From positions 186,001-250,000 of the forward strand of contig NZ_BDCM01000002.1 in the NCBI RefSeq assembly GCF_001613505.1: a stretch of DNA of 64,000 nt, given 5' to 3'. Position numbers and translations under genes: made by a program. The stretch comes from Nocardia mikamii NBRC 108933. GTDB lineage: Bacteria > Actinomycetota > Actinomycetes > Mycobacteriales > Mycobacteriaceae. Shown one piece after another: positions 9,138-18,219 of the stretch; the stretch's first letter is position 1, and each line of letters starts with the position of its first letter. The notes under the pieces were generated by a model. It saw only the letters and a program-made list of their open reading frames with translations, made no database searches and was not told where the DNA came from.

Positions 9138-9509
9138 CTACTTCTTCTTGCCGGCGACGGTCTTCTTCGGACCCTTGCGCGTGCGCGCATTGGTCTTGGT
9201 CCGCTGTCCGCGCACCGGCAGGTGGCGGCGGTGGCGGATGCCCTGGTAGCAGCCGATCTCGATCTTGCGGCGGATGTCGGCCTGCACCTCACGGCGCAGG
9301 TCACCTTCGACCTTGAACTCCGACGCCTCGATGTAATCGCGCAACCGGGTGACGTCGTCGTCGCTGAGATCCTTCGACCGCAGGTCGGGGCTGACGCCGG
9401 TGGCGTCCAGGATCTCCTTGGCGCGGGTACGACCGATGCCGAAAATGTAGGTCAGCGCGATCTCCATGCGCTTCTCGCGCGGGAGATCGACGCCCATCAG
9501 ACGTGCCAT
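9138..9509 (-). CDS. rpsM: 30S ribosomal protein S13
   Basis: The 123-residue protein of the 30S head contacts the P-site tRNA. It shows [20 protein letters not shown] at the start, the helix-hairpin segment [14 protein letters not shown], and a basic tail with [19 protein letters not shown] for tRNA and inter-subunit contacts. It is first of the rpsM-rpsK-rpsD-rpoA-rplQ run. A 223-base gap separates it from rpmJ and holds a small hairpin (CCGAAC/GTTCGG, 9678-9692), so an internal promoter or regulatory leader is possible. Confidence 0.97.
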   Translation of the reverse strand: MARLMGVDLPREKRMEIALTYIFGIGRTRAKEILDATGVSPDLRSKDLSDDDVTRLRDYIEASEFKVEGDLRREVQADIRRKIEIGCYQGIRHRRHLPVRGQRTKTNARTRKGPKKTVAGKKK

Positions 9510-9732
9510 GTGGCAGCTTCCTTAACTGTTGCGGAGGTCTGCTCCCTGTCCGTCCCCTCGAATGGGGCCCCGGCCTCCGTTCCGGGGGTAGGTCGTCCGT
9601 CCGCTCTCCGCTCGTTTCCGAGGCGGCGAGCTCGCCGACGGCGACTGGCGCTGGGAGGTCTTCTTTTCTGTGCCAATCCGAACTGCGTTCGGTGCTTGGC
9701 TGGTGAACCCCTGCGTCGGGGTGCAGTCCAGG

Positions 9733-9846
9733 TCAGCCCTGACGCTGCTTGTGACGCAGGTTGTCGCAGATCACCATGACCCGGCCGTTACGGCGGATCA
9801 CCTTGCACTTCTCGCAGATCTTCTTGACGCTCGGCTGAACCTTCAC
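9733..9846 (-). CDS. rpmJ: 50S ribosomal protein L36 (zinc-ribbon form)
   Basis: The 37-residue protein starts at a GTG (reading [20 protein letters not shown]) and keeps the zinc ligands Cys11, Cys14, Cys27 and His32, so it is the C+ form. The longer open frame upstream has no ribosomal similarity. It lies between infA and rpsM as in most actinobacteria. Zinc dependence here contrasts with the zinc-free S4 of the same operon. Confidence 0.96.
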   Translation of the reverse strand: MKVQPSVKKICEKCKVIRRNGRVMVICDNLRHKQRQG

Positions 9847-9991
9847 GTCCGTCCAATCTGGTTGTGGTTCACACAGGGGTGTGAACACAGGTGTTCCCCA
9901 GTCGTATGACTGGGGAAGTCTTTTGCCGCAGATCCCGAGGCCGGGGCCCCGAAATGCCACGAGAGCCCCGGAGCCGCGACTCCCGAACTCC

Positions 9992-10011
9992 TCCGGGGAT
10001 CGCTCCCCGGA
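9992..10011 (-). terminator. Hairpin directly after infA
   Basis: A 7-bp stem TCCGGGG/CCCCGGA with a 6-base loop starts three bases beyond the infA stop. It may attenuate read-through from infA into rpmJ, or stabilise the upstream mRNA. Confidence 0.45.
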
Positions 10012-10014
10012 AAC

Positions 10015-10236
10015 TCACTTGTAGCGGTAGACGATGCGACCGCGGGACAGGTCGTAGGGAGAAAGCTCCACGACCACGCGATCCTCGGGCAGGATGCGGA
10101 TGTAGTGCTGACGCATCTTGCCGCTGATGTGCGCGAGAACCTTGTGACCGTTCTCCAGCTCGATGCGGAACATCGCATTCGGCAGTGGCTCGATAACTCG
10201 ACCCTCGACCTCGATGGCCCCGTCTTTCTTCGCCAT
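10015..10236 (-). CDS. infA: Translation initiation factor IF-1
   Basis: The 73-residue OB-fold protein blocks the ribosomal A site during initiation. The sequence is canonical ([20 protein letters not shown], then [20 protein letters not shown], and the end [10 protein letters not shown]). It is the first gene of the minus-strand ribosomal block. The 241 bases upstream (10237-10477) must hold the promoter, but I cannot pick a convincing -10/-35 pair. Confidence 0.98.
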   Translation of the reverse strand: MAKKDGAIEVEGRVIEPLPNAMFRIELENGHKVLAHISGKMRQHYIRILPEDRVVVELSPYDLSRGRIVYRYK

Positions 10237-10477
10237 ATCCTCCGCGATCCCGCTTGCGCTGAGACCCTGTGTGGTCCCAACTCTTCGGCTAGCTTGTCAC
10301 TGCAGTTACCGGTGCACTCCAGTCGACCCGGTGCCATACTCTTCGTAGTCACGTGCGGACATGCAGTCACATGAACTACACGCATTCGCATGAACACAGA
10401 CGTCGGGCAGGTGCACCGCCGACCAAGCTTACCCGTGTGCCCACGATCCGGCCAAATGCGGTCCCCTCGCGCCGTCG

Positions 10478-11745
10478 CTAGTGGTCGGCGAGCGGGCCGC
10501 GCCCGGTGAGCGGGCCCCACACCGCGATCAATCCCAGCATCAGCACCAGCGCGATCGTGATGACCGTGAACACCGTCCCCGGACCGTGGCTGTCCAGCAG
10601 CGGAAGCAGCAGGAACGGCTGGATGGCGGTGCTCAGTTTCGACAGAGAATAGGCCGTACCCGAGGCGGTGCCGCGCACGGTCGTGGGAAACGACTCCGGT
10701 AGATACGTGTGCAGGGCATTGGAGAAGACGTTGCTGGCCAGGGTGAACAGGCCGCCCGACAGCAGGATCAGCGGCACGCTCGCCGCGAATCCGAAGATCA
10801 GGCCGAACAGCGCCATCAGCGCGGCCGAGGCCATCACCAGATATTTGCGCTCGACGCGCTCGATCAGCGGGATCGACAGCAGCGAACCCAGCGGATAGCC
10901 GAGGTAGGTGACGGTCAGATAGCCGAGGGAGTTCACCACCGTGAACCCCTTGTGCTGCAACACCAGCACCGCCAGCGTGCCGAAGCCGTAGTAGCCGAAG
11001 ACCTGCAGGATCATCACCGCGGAGAACAGCAGGGTGCGGCCGCGGTTGGCGCCGCGCAGGATTTCGGTGAACGCCACCTTCGCCCTGGTGGTCGCGGCCT
11101 TGTCGTGCTGGGCCTGCCAGTGCGGCGATTCGGGCATGTGCCGGCGGGCGACGAACACCAGCGCGGCGCCGAAGCCGCCGAAGACGAACAGCCAACGCCA
11201 GCCGTCGGTGCCGAACGGTTCCAGCGGAACCAGCCAGCGAGCCAGGAATCCGACGGTCGGCACCGCGCAGAAGCCGATGGTGTAGGCGATGGCGATCATC
11301 CGGCCGCGGACCTGCGGCGGCATCACCTCCGACAGGTAGGTATCGGAGACGGTCATCTCCGCGCCGATGCCGAGTCCGGCGAGCACGCGGGTCGCCATCA
11401 GGAACCAGACGTTGGGGCTGAACGCGCCGAGCAGGGTGAACCCGGCGTACACCCCGATATTGATCATGAACATCCGGCGGCGGCCGAACAGGTCCGAGAG
11501 CCTGCCGATGACCAGGGCGCCGAGGAATTGGCCGACGAAGGCCGAGGCGAGGATGCCGCTCAGCTGATAGGTCGACAGCGCGAGCTGCTGCTTCAGCACG
11601 CCGGTGATGGTCCGGCCAGGAACAGTTCGTAGAGATCGAAGAACAGGCCCAGGCCGACCAGGGCGACGAGCTTGCGATGGACCGGCCGGACGGGAAGTTC
11701 GTCCAACCGGGCCGCGCGGGGATCATCGCCCGCGGTGATTGCCAT
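10478..11745 (-). pseudogene. MFS transporter with a single-base frameshift
   Basis: Two frames together encode one 12-helix major facilitator. The N-terminal part starts at the ATG at 11745 (after GGGAGCG) and reads through LVALVGLGLFFDLYELFLAG. The rest (from about 11600 down) resumes in another frame as TITGVLKQQLALSTYQLSG and runs through the hallmark loops GRLSDLFGRRRMF and RVLAGLGIGAEM to 10478. The join needs one extra G: the minus strand reads GCCGGACC where GCCGGGACC would restore frame, at about 11612-11614 in a short G run. The family resembles sugar or metabolite/proton symporters; the substrate is unknown. It is either a recent inactivating deletion or a sequencing error in a homopolymer, and the otherwise intact sequence favours a recent or artefactual change. 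Confidence 0.8.
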
Positions 11746-11919
11746 TTCGATACGCTCCCGACCTCGCAAATAAGGGGCAACCGAACCGCCGGCAGGCGGC
11801 GTGGCGCGGCGTCCGACCGGCTCGTCGGCTGTGGGTAGGACGCCCGTCACGGCCGATAGCCCTCGCGTAAACTACCGGCTGTCCAGGAAATCGGTCCAGC
11901 AGATCCCAGGGGGACACCC

Positions 11920-12024
11920 GTGAGCGTGCGCAGCGAGCGAATTACGGACGCAGCGCCCTCGAACCCGATCGGCGCGATCCTCGGCGAGGCCCCGGCCACG
12001 AACCGCGGTGAGGTACTGCCGTGA
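11920..12024 (+). CDS. Putative 34-residue leader ORF
   Basis: A GTG-started frame with AGGGGGA seven bases upstream encodes 34 residues (beginning MSVRSERITDAAPSN, ending GEVLP). Its TGA overlaps the GTG start of the EspI-like gene as GTGA, so the two could be translationally coupled. I recognise no family. The SVRSER start resembles low-complexity intergenic sequence seen in related genomes, so it may be non-coding. Confidence 0.35.
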   Translation: MSVRSERITDAAPSNPIGAILGEAPATNRGEVLP

Positions 12025-15000
12025 GTCGCAACAACAATGATCTGCCCATGCTGCCCCCGTGGCTGTCGGAGAGCGACGTCACGCAAACGGGGTACGAAGC
12101 GCCGGTCGAGAACCTTCCGCACGAGGAGTACATCCCGGAGGACAACGGTCCGCGGCGGTTGTTCTCCCGCAAATCCGACGACCGGGCGGAGTCCGACAAG
12201 AAGGAGTCCGACCGGAAGTGGCGGAAATCCCGCCGCAAGGACAAGACAGATGCCGAGCCGGCCGCCGGTGAGGGGTCACCGTCGTGGGGGCCGCCGGGAA
12301 CCGCCGGGCCGCACGGCGATGCGCAGCCGGGGCCGGAATCGTTGCGCGGCAACGGTGTTCAGGGCTCCGAGCCGATGCCGTGGCAACAGCCGTCCGAGGG
12401 CTACGGTTCGGACGGCACCCAGGGTGTGATCCCGGCCGACTTCCGTGCGCAGCAACAGAATCAGTTCGCGCAGCCGCCGGCTCAGCAGGCGCAGGCGTGG
12501 AATTCGTCGCCATCCGCATCGTCCTCGGGCCACGACTTCGGCCGCCCGCCCGCTACCGCACAGCCGATTCCCGCTCCGGCGCCGCAGCAACCGCAGCCGA
12601 CCACGCCAGGCCTGGACCAGGCGTCCGGCCCGCTTTCCTCCGCGCCGCTGTCCGGCGAGTTTCCGGCGGCACCGCCGCAGACTCCGGCCCGCCCGCCGAT
12701 TCCGCCCGCACCGCAACATCTGTCGAACACTCCCCTTCCGGCCGCCGAAGGCGCGGATGCGGAGCTGACCGTGCGGGTGACCCGACGGCCCGACCTGCCG
12801 CCCCCGCCGCAGCAGTCGGCCCCGACTCCGCCGCCGCTGCCCGAGTGGCCTGACCCGACTCCCCCCGCCCGTTCCGGACCGCCGCCCCGGCTCGGCGTGC
12901 CGGAAGGGTACGAGGACGCGCCGTCGGTCCCGAACAACGCTGGCGCACAGGAGTCTTCACCGGCCGACACGCCTTTCGCGCCGACAGCAAACGCGCCCGG
13001 CCTGCCGCAGCAGGTGGCGGATGCCGGCCCCGCCTCGGCCGAGGTGCCGCCGACGGGAACCACTCCTCCCGTTCCGATGCACGGATCGGCTGCAAGTCCG
13101 TTCGGTTCGGGCCCGGTCGCGAGTGACCGGGCCGAGAACGTGGGCGGCGGGGCTTCCGGCGTCACCGAGGAGGCGCCCGCCTGGCTCGGCCGCGTGAGGG
13201 AACAGTCGGCCGCGCAGGCCGATTCCGCGCCCGCGCGCGACGACGCCGCCGAGGCCTCGGTCGCGCCGATCTCGGATTCGGGTGCGCCCGGCGAGACCGC
13301 CGTATCGAATACTTCCGGCGCGGACCTCCCCGCCGCAGCGGATGTGACGGGGAACGGTGGCGCCGGCACGTGGGATGCCTTCGCAACCGGCACTGCCCCG
13401 GTTCCGCACGGTGGCGCAGCTTCCGGACCGCGGTCTCTCCACCCGCCGACGGCGGGAACCCATGCCCCGGAGAGCGATTCGGGCGCGTCGTCGGTCGTCG
13501 GTGGTGTCGGCTTCTACGGCTCCGGGGACGCCGGTACCGGCGCCGGTTCGGCAGATCAGCAGTGGAGCGGGCGACATCGGCTCGACTCCGAGCGGGTGCC
13601 GGCTCAGGAACCTGTCGTGCGACCCGGACCGGATGCCGGTGCCGCGTGGAACGGACCGGATGCGCCGGCACCGCGGCCCGACACGCATCAGCAGCTGCCC
13701 GAAGGCACCGGTCCGCAGTACGGCGGGGCGCCGCAGGCATCGCAGTATCAGCAGCCGCCCGCTGCGGACTTCGGTACGCACACAGCACATTCCGGCCCGA
13801 TGCCGCAGGCGCCGAATGCCGAATCCACGATGGTCGCCGGCTCCCAGGGCGGATCACAGCCTCGGATCCCACAGCCGGCTCCGGACGCCCAGTGGCACAG
13901 CGCGCCGCAACCGCCACCGGCGGTACCGGGTCCGGCGACCGGTCCCGAACAGCAGTGGGCCGCACGACAGGCCGATCAGTATTCCCAGCCGCAGCAGTAC
14001 GCCCAGCCGAATCCGTATATGCCGGCGCAGCAGGCCGCTTCGCCCGCGCAGTATCAGCACGCCCCCACCCCGCAGGTCCATCAGCAGCAGGCGCAGTATC
14101 AGCAGTACCAGCAGGGTCAGCCGCCGCCGCAGTACCCACCGAACGGTGTGACGCCCTCGCTCGAGGATGTCCCGATGCGCCGGGCGAAGAAGGCCCCCGG
14201 ATCGGGCTGGCGGCGCGCGGTGCACCACATGTCGGGCGGCGCCATCAATCCGGGTATGTCCGCGGAGGAGTTGCGCCTGCAGGAACTGGTGGCGCGCATC
14301 CGGCAGCCGGTGCGCGGCGATTACCGGATCGCCACCCTGTCCCTGAAGGGCGGTGTCGGCAAGACCACCACCACCATGGGCATCGGCTCGATCTTCGCCT
14401 CCATCCGCGGTGACCGCGTGATCGCCGTCGACGCCAACCCGGACTTCGGCACACTGTCGCAGCGGGTGCCGCTGCAGACCCGCTCCACGGTGCGGGACCT
14501 GTTGCTGGATCAGCAGATTCGCAGTTACGGCGACGTGCGCCGGCACACCTCGCAGGCCACCAGCCGGCTGGAAGTGCTGGCCAGCGAACGTGATCCCGCC
14601 GCGTCGGAATCGTTCAGCGAGGACGAGTACCGCCAGGTGCTGCGCGTGCTGCAGCGGTTCTACAACATCATCCTCACCGATTGCGGTACCGGACTGATGC
14701 ATTCGGCGATGGCGGGCGTGCTGGATCTGGCGCATTCGCTGGTGCTGATCTCGTCGTCGGCGATCGACGGCGCCCGCAGCGCGGCGGCGACGCTGGACTG
14801 GCTCTCGCTGCACGGGCACGATCACCTCGTGCGCAATGCCGTCGTGGTGATCAACCTGCCGCGCGAGGGCTCACCGAATGTGGCGATTCAGCATCTGCGC
14901 GAATACTTCCTGGCCCGGTGCCGCGCCGTACACGTCATCCCCTACGATCCGCATCTGGCCGAGGGCGCCGAGATCGACCTGGCCCGGCTGCACAAGAACA

Positions 15001-15080
15001 CCAAGCGTGCGCTGGTGGAACTGGCGGCGACGGTGGCCGACGATTTCGCCACCGACCATCGGCGGTTCGGCGGCTACTGA
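12021..15080 (+). CDS. EspI-like proline-rich MinD/ParA ATPase
   Basis: The 1019-residue protein has two parts. Residues 1 to about 730 are low-complexity Pro/Ala/Gln/Ser-rich, likely disordered, with an acidic and basic patch near 45-75 and many QQ/QP runs toward 720. The last 260 residues are a MinD/ParA-type ATPase with the deviant Walker A KGGVGKTTTT (Lys776 and catalytic Lys781), the Walker A' strand VIAVDANPDFGTLSQR and the Walker B strand YNIILTDCGTG. This architecture matches EspI (Rv3876) and its ESX-2 paralogue, which associate with ESX machines and couple secretion to ATP state. The GTG at 12021 follows GGTGAGG. It is outside the main ESX cluster by about 4 kb but in the same neighbourhood. 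It overlaps the convergent GlxA-type gene by 7 bases. Confidence 0.8.
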   Translation: MSRNNNDLPMLPPWLSESDVTQTGYEAPVENLPHEEYIPEDNGPRRLFSRKSDDRAESDKKESDRKWRKSRRKDKTDAEPAAGEGSPSWGPPGTAGPHGDAQPGPESLRGNGVQGSEPMPWQQPSEGYGSDGTQGVIPADFRAQQQNQFAQPPAQQAQAWNSSPSASSSGHDFGRPPATAQPIPAPAPQQPQPTTPGLDQASGPLSSAPLSGEFPAAPPQTPARPPIPPAPQHLSNTPLPAAEGADAELTVRVTRRPDLPPPPQQSAPTPPPLPEWPDPTPPARSGPPPRLGVPEGYEDAPSVPNNAGAQESSPADTPFAPTANAPGLPQQVADAGPASAEVPPTGTTPPVPMHGSAASPFGSGPVASDRAENVGGGASGVTEEAPAWLGRVREQSAAQADSAPARDDAAEASVAPISDSGAPGETAVSNTSGADLPAAADVTGNGGAGTWDAFATGTAPVPHGGAASGPRSLHPPTAGTHAPESDSGASSVVGGVGFYGSGDAGTGAGSADQQWSGRHRLDSERVPAQEPVVRPGPDAGAAWNGPDAPAPRPDTHQQLPEGTGPQYGGAPQASQYQQPPAADFGTHTAHSGPMPQAPNAESTMVAGSQGGSQPRIPQPAPDAQWHSAPQPPPAVPGPATGPEQQWAARQADQYSQPQQYAQPNPYMPAQQAASPAQYQHAPTPQVHQQQAQYQQYQQGQPPPQYPPNGVTPSLEDVPMRRAKKAPGSGWRRAVHHMSGGAINPGMSAEELRLQELVARIRQPVRGDYRIATLSLKGGVGKTTTTMGIGSIFASIRGDRVIAVDANPDFGTLSQRVPLQTRSTVRDLLLDQQIRSYGDVRRHTSQATSRLEVLASERDPAASESFSEDEYRQVLRVLQRFYNIILTDCGTGLMHSAMAGVLDLAHSLVLISSSAIDGARSAAATLDWLSLHGHDHLVRNAVVVINLPREGSPNVAIQHLREYFLARCRAVHVIPYDPHLAEGAEIDLARLHKNTKRALVELAATVADDFATDHRRFGGY

Positions 15081-16066
15081 GCGCTGCGGTCCTGCCAGGC
15101 CATCGGGGTCGCCCGGACCTCGGCGATGCTGCGGCCGCGGCGACGGCGGAACAGTCCGCGCAGGGTGCCGGCGTTGAGATAGCCGACTCGCGCGGCGACC
15201 GTCTCCACGGTGGCATTGGTGGTGCGCAGCAGCCGGGTGGCGCGCTCGAGGCGGATGTCGTTCACGAAATCTCGTGGTGACATTCCGATTTCGGCCTGTG
15301 TCGCACGCTGCAGGCTGCGCACGGTGACACCGAGTTCGCGGGCGGCGTCGGTGATCAGGAATTGCTCGGCGATATGTCCGCGCACCCAGCGTTCGAAGGC
15401 CGCGACCAGTGAATTCCCGCGCGCGATCACCTGCGGAACGATGTAGTCGCGTTGCTCGCCTCCACTGCCGGCCAACAGCATCCGGGCCGCGCGTTCGGCT
15501 TGGGCGGGACTGCGACCGGCCACCGTGGCCAATGCGAGGTCGAGATGGGCCAGGGCCGCCGCCGCCGTCGCGATGTGACCGGAGCGGCACAGCACGCGTC
15601 CCTCGTCCAGGTCCACGTTCGGATAGCGGCGGCGGAAGGCCGGGCCGAGCCACCAGCTCGTCGTCGCGGGCAGCCCGTCGAGCACCCCGGCCTCGGCGAG
15701 GAAGAACGTTCCCGTGCACGCGGCCGCCAATGGTGTCCCCGCCAGGTGCGCCTGCGAAATACGTTCCAGCACCGGCAGGTTGGCGGGCGCGGCGATCAGG
15801 TCGACCACCGCGTCCGCATCCATCGCGAGTACGGCGGGCACGATGATCGGGCCGATGTCGCCGGGCACCTCGGCCAGCGGTGTGGTCGGGATCAGATGGC
15901 CGTGGCCGGAGCGGACGCTGCCGCCGAGCGCGACGGTGTGCACTCGCCATGGTTCGGGCTCCAGCTCGGGATCGCCGACGAGCGAGTTCGCCGTGTTGAA
16001 GACCTCCAGCACAGCGGCGAGACCGAGGTCACCGACACCGTCCACGACGAATACCGCTACATCCAT
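15074..16066 (-). CDS. GlxA-family (DJ-1/PfpI + AraC) transcription regulator
   Basis: The 330-residue protein joins an N-terminal DJ-1/PfpI-like ligand domain (about 1-170, with AACTGTFFLAEAGVLDG holding the nucleophile-elbow cysteine) to a C-terminal AraC DNA-binding domain with two helix-turn-helices (LGVTVRSLQRATQAEIGMSP, then ATVETVAARVGYLNAGTLRG). Such regulators often control amidase, nitrile or compatible-solute catabolism, but the ligand cannot be predicted. It is divergent from the small editing-domain gene, with about 100 bases between the starts, which makes that gene a candidate target. Confidence 0.88.
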   Translation of the reverse strand: MDVAVFVVDGVGDLGLAAVLEVFNTANSLVGDPELEPEPWRVHTVALGGSVRSGHGHLIPTTPLAEVPGDIGPIIVPAVLAMDADAVVDLIAAPANLPVLERISQAHLAGTPLAAACTGTFFLAEAGVLDGLPATTSWWLGPAFRRRYPNVDLDEGRVLCRSGHIATAAAALAHLDLALATVAGRSPAQAERAARMLLAGSGGEQRDYIVPQVIARGNSLVAAFERWVRGHIAEQFLITDAARELGVTVRSLQRATQAEIGMSPRDFVNDIRLERATRLLRTTNATVETVAARVGYLNAGTLRGLFRRRRGRSIAEVRATPMAWQDRSAQ

Positions 16067-16165
16067 GTCGCAAACAGTACTGAATGCGTCGGATACGACA
16101 CTGATATTCCGCGCATCCGCCGCCTAGTGTTGGCGTATGACGATGTGGGCGAACAGAGGTGCACG

Positions 16166-16684
16166 ATGCGCATCGTGAGCAGTGTGTGTCATCTCTTCGA
16201 ATACGAGGTCACCGCGGCGGGGCCGTGCGCGGTCGCGCTGGATCCGGCGGCGGTGCGCACCCGGAAATTGTTCGTGGACTGCCTCGTCCTGCAGGTCGCG
16301 GTCGAGCCGGGTGATGCGGCGGCCCTTCCGGCGGCGGTCGAGGTCGTGAAAACCATTGCGGCACACGACGACGCCGGCTACATCGTGGTCGAAAGTGTGG
16401 CGCCGTGGGCGCGAAGCGACCGACGCGGGGCGCACGAGGACATACTCAGCGGCCTGGCGGATGCCCTGGACATCGTATCCGAGCTCACCGAGCGCTTGGA
16501 GGAACGCGGCGAGCTGGTCCATCTGATGCCGTTCGGCTGGAACACGATTCGCTTCACCGAACTGGCCGGTGGGTCGCGACCGCGACGGGTGACCCGGCTG
16601 AATCCCGCGCCGCTGCCGGCGGATCGGTCGCGGCACAGCCGCGCACCGCGGATGGCGGGCTCGTGCCGATCGCTGAGTTACTAG
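16166..16684 (+). CDS. Stand-alone tRNA-Thr editing-domain-like protein
   Basis: The 172-residue product looks like the archaeal threonyl-tRNA synthetase editing domain (a D-aminoacyl-tRNA-deacylase-like fold) as a free protein. It shows RIVSSVCHLFEYEV at the start, a VDCLVLQVAVEPGD strand, a helix AAVEVVKTIAA followed by YIVVESVAPWA, and the late motif LVHLMPFGWNTIRF, which parallels the PFG(Y/W) strand of that domain. It could remove mischarged serine from tRNA, but the substrate and even enzymatic activity are inferences. The ATG at 16166 follows AGAGGTG. The last 25 residues are basic and unconserved in character, and the stop codon lies in a short duplication. Confidence 0.6.
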   Translation: MRIVSSVCHLFEYEVTAAGPCAVALDPAAVRTRKLFVDCLVLQVAVEPGDAAALPAAVEVVKTIAAHDDAGYIVVESVAPWARSDRRGAHEDILSGLADALDIVSELTERLEERGELVHLMPFGWNTIRFTELAGGSRPRRVTRLNPAPLPADRSRHSRAPRMAGSCRSLSY

Positions 16685-16697
16685 ATCGCTGAGTTAC
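16668..16697. repeat. 14-bp direct duplication at a gene end
   Basis: GATCGCTGAGTTAC occurs at 16668-16681 and again at 16684-16697, separated by two bases and spanning the stop codon of the editing-domain gene. It looks like a replication-slippage duplication that may have reset the C-terminus. Confidence 0.8.
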
Positions 16698-16706
16698 CAG
16701 GCCGAC

Positions 16707-17213
16707 TCACCAGGTCGGCAGGCGACGCCGTCCGGCGAGGACGTCACGCACCAGATCGTCGTAACCGTCGGCCAATTCGGCCAGGTGATGCCAGGCACCG
16801 TGCAGCACTTCGTCGTTCGCGTCGAGGGTCATCAACGCGTGGTGCGCGCGCACCGACGCCTCGGCCAGCCGGTCGATGACGGCGCCGATCGTTTCGGTGT
16901 GCAGGGTGGCGCCGGAGCTCTGCTGCGGGACGGCGCGGACGATCCAGTCGTCGATCGCCATCACCAATTCCATTCGCCGTCTGCCGATTTCGATCATCAG
17001 CGCGGAGTCCGGATCCGGGGTGGAACCGCCGCGGCCGAGCTGGCGTTCGAACAGCACCGCCAGGTCGCGCGCGAACCACAGGATCGGGCCGCCGATCACG
17101 CGGTGCCCCCGGCACGCGCGCAACAACAGATCCGAACTCGGTAGAACTTCGGTCGTCAGGAACTCGACCGCCGCCGGTGTGTGTGGTGTGTCGGGCAATG
17201 CCACGACCACCAT
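16707..17213 (-). CDS. DUF4254 family protein
   Basis: This 168-residue helical protein has the pattern I associate with DUF4254 in Nocardia-type genomes: LPSSDLLLRACRG, then MELVMAIDDWIVRAVPQQ with an invariant-looking DDW, HTETIGAVIDRLAEASV, and LHGAWHHLAELADGYDDLV. No catalytic motif is recognisable and the function is not known. The ATG at 17213 is chosen because the upstream frame adds only an arginine-rich stretch; the start could be up to 18 codons earlier. It diverges from the GntR regulator, so the 166-base gap probably holds both promoters. Confidence 0.7.
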   Translation of the reverse strand: MVVVALPDTPHTPAAVEFLTTEVLPSSDLLLRACRGHRVIGGPILWFARDLAVLFERQLGRGGSTPDPDSALMIEIGRRRMELVMAIDDWIVRAVPQQSSGATLHTETIGAVIDRLAEASVRAHHALMTLDANDEVLHGAWHHLAELADGYDDLVRDVLAGRRRLPTW

Positions 17214-17349
17214 CGGGGACGTCTCCAAACCAGCCACGTTGCCTCGCCGTCGTCGCCGTACAACCAATGGTCAGGACGTTCATTACAATAAACCTCTGAA
17301 TGTGTGTGTCAAGGGTCACACTGCCCCGTCAACCAGCAGAGTAGACTTT

Positions 17350-17362
17350 CCTTCGTTGAAGG
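17350..17362. promoter_or_regulatory. Candidate GntR operator (inverted repeat)
   Basis: CCTTC-GTT-GAAGG is a perfect 5-bp inverted repeat 18 bases before the GntR start, between divergent genes. The position suits autoregulation, but it is short and could be chance. Confidence 0.35.
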
Positions 17363-17379
17363 TACAACCGAGGAGCGAG

Positions 17380-18219
17380 ATGGCCGCCGGTCCGAGGTAC
17401 CAGCGAATCGCCGACGTCCTACGGGAGGCGATCCGCGACGGCACGTACAAACCTGGTGATCGCCTGCCCAGCCACAACGAGCTGGCCGACCAGATGCATG
17501 TCTCGATCACCACCGCGCGCAACGCGATTCAGGTGCTCGTCGCCGAGAACCTGCTGTTCACAGCGACTTCCCGGGGCACGATCGTGCGCAGCCAGGAGGT
17601 CCTGGAATCCGTGGTGACCAACCATATTCGACGCGACCGCCCCACCTCGGCACATGACATCTTCTCCGAGATCGCGCGCGCCGCCGGGCGGGAACCGGCC
17701 AAGCAGTTCAGCGCCCGGATGGAACCGGCCGGTGCGGAAGTCGCGCACTGGCTGGGTGTGCCGAAGGACTCCTGGGTCGTCTCGCGCACCGTGGTGCAGT
17801 ACCTCGACAACGAACCGTGGTCGTGGGAGGTCAGCTACTACCCGCGCGACCTCGCCGAACTCACCGGAATCGATTCCCCGCACGACATTCCGGAGGGCAC
17901 CACGCGGCGGCTGGCCGCACGCGGCTATCCCGAAACCGCCCATCGGGATACGGTCGTGGCCCGCCCGGCGAGTGCCGACGAGGCCGCCGTCCTGGGCGTC
18001 GGAGCCGGCACCATGCTGCTCGATCATCTGCGCATCGGCGCCAGCAGCAGCCGCATCATGCGGGTCACCCGCCAGCGGTCGCTGGCCGCCCGCAACCGGC
18101 TGGCCTACGAACTGGGTGACGACGAGGGCACCGCCCTGATCCGCAAAACCCTGGGGGCGCCGCATCCTCCGGGCAACTCCCACTCCTTCGGTAACTCACT
18201 GGTACCCGGATCACCATGA
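17380..18219 (+). CDS. GntR-family transcription regulator (HutC/UTRA type)
   Basis: The 279-residue protein has a winged helix at the N-terminus (YQRIADVLREAIRDGTYKPG, then LPSHNELADQMHVSITTARN) and a UTRA-like ligand domain (about 85-240) containing DNEPWSWEVSYYPRDLAEL, which places it in the HutC branch. The ligand is unknown. The ATG at 17380 has AGGAG nine bases upstream. Its stop overlaps the start of the GNAT gene as ATGA, so both are translated together and the acetyltransferase is probably part of the controlled response. Confidence 0.9.
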   Translation: MAAGPRYQRIADVLREAIRDGTYKPGDRLPSHNELADQMHVSITTARNAIQVLVAENLLFTATSRGTIVRSQEVLESVVTNHIRRDRPTSAHDIFSEIARAAGREPAKQFSARMEPAGAEVAHWLGVPKDSWVVSRTVVQYLDNEPWSWEVSYYPRDLAELTGIDSPHDIPEGTTRRLAARGYPETAHRDTVVARPASADEAAVLGVGAGTMLLDHLRIGASSSRIMRVTRQRSLAARNRLAYELGDDEGTALIRKTLGAPHPPGNSHSFGNSLVPGSP

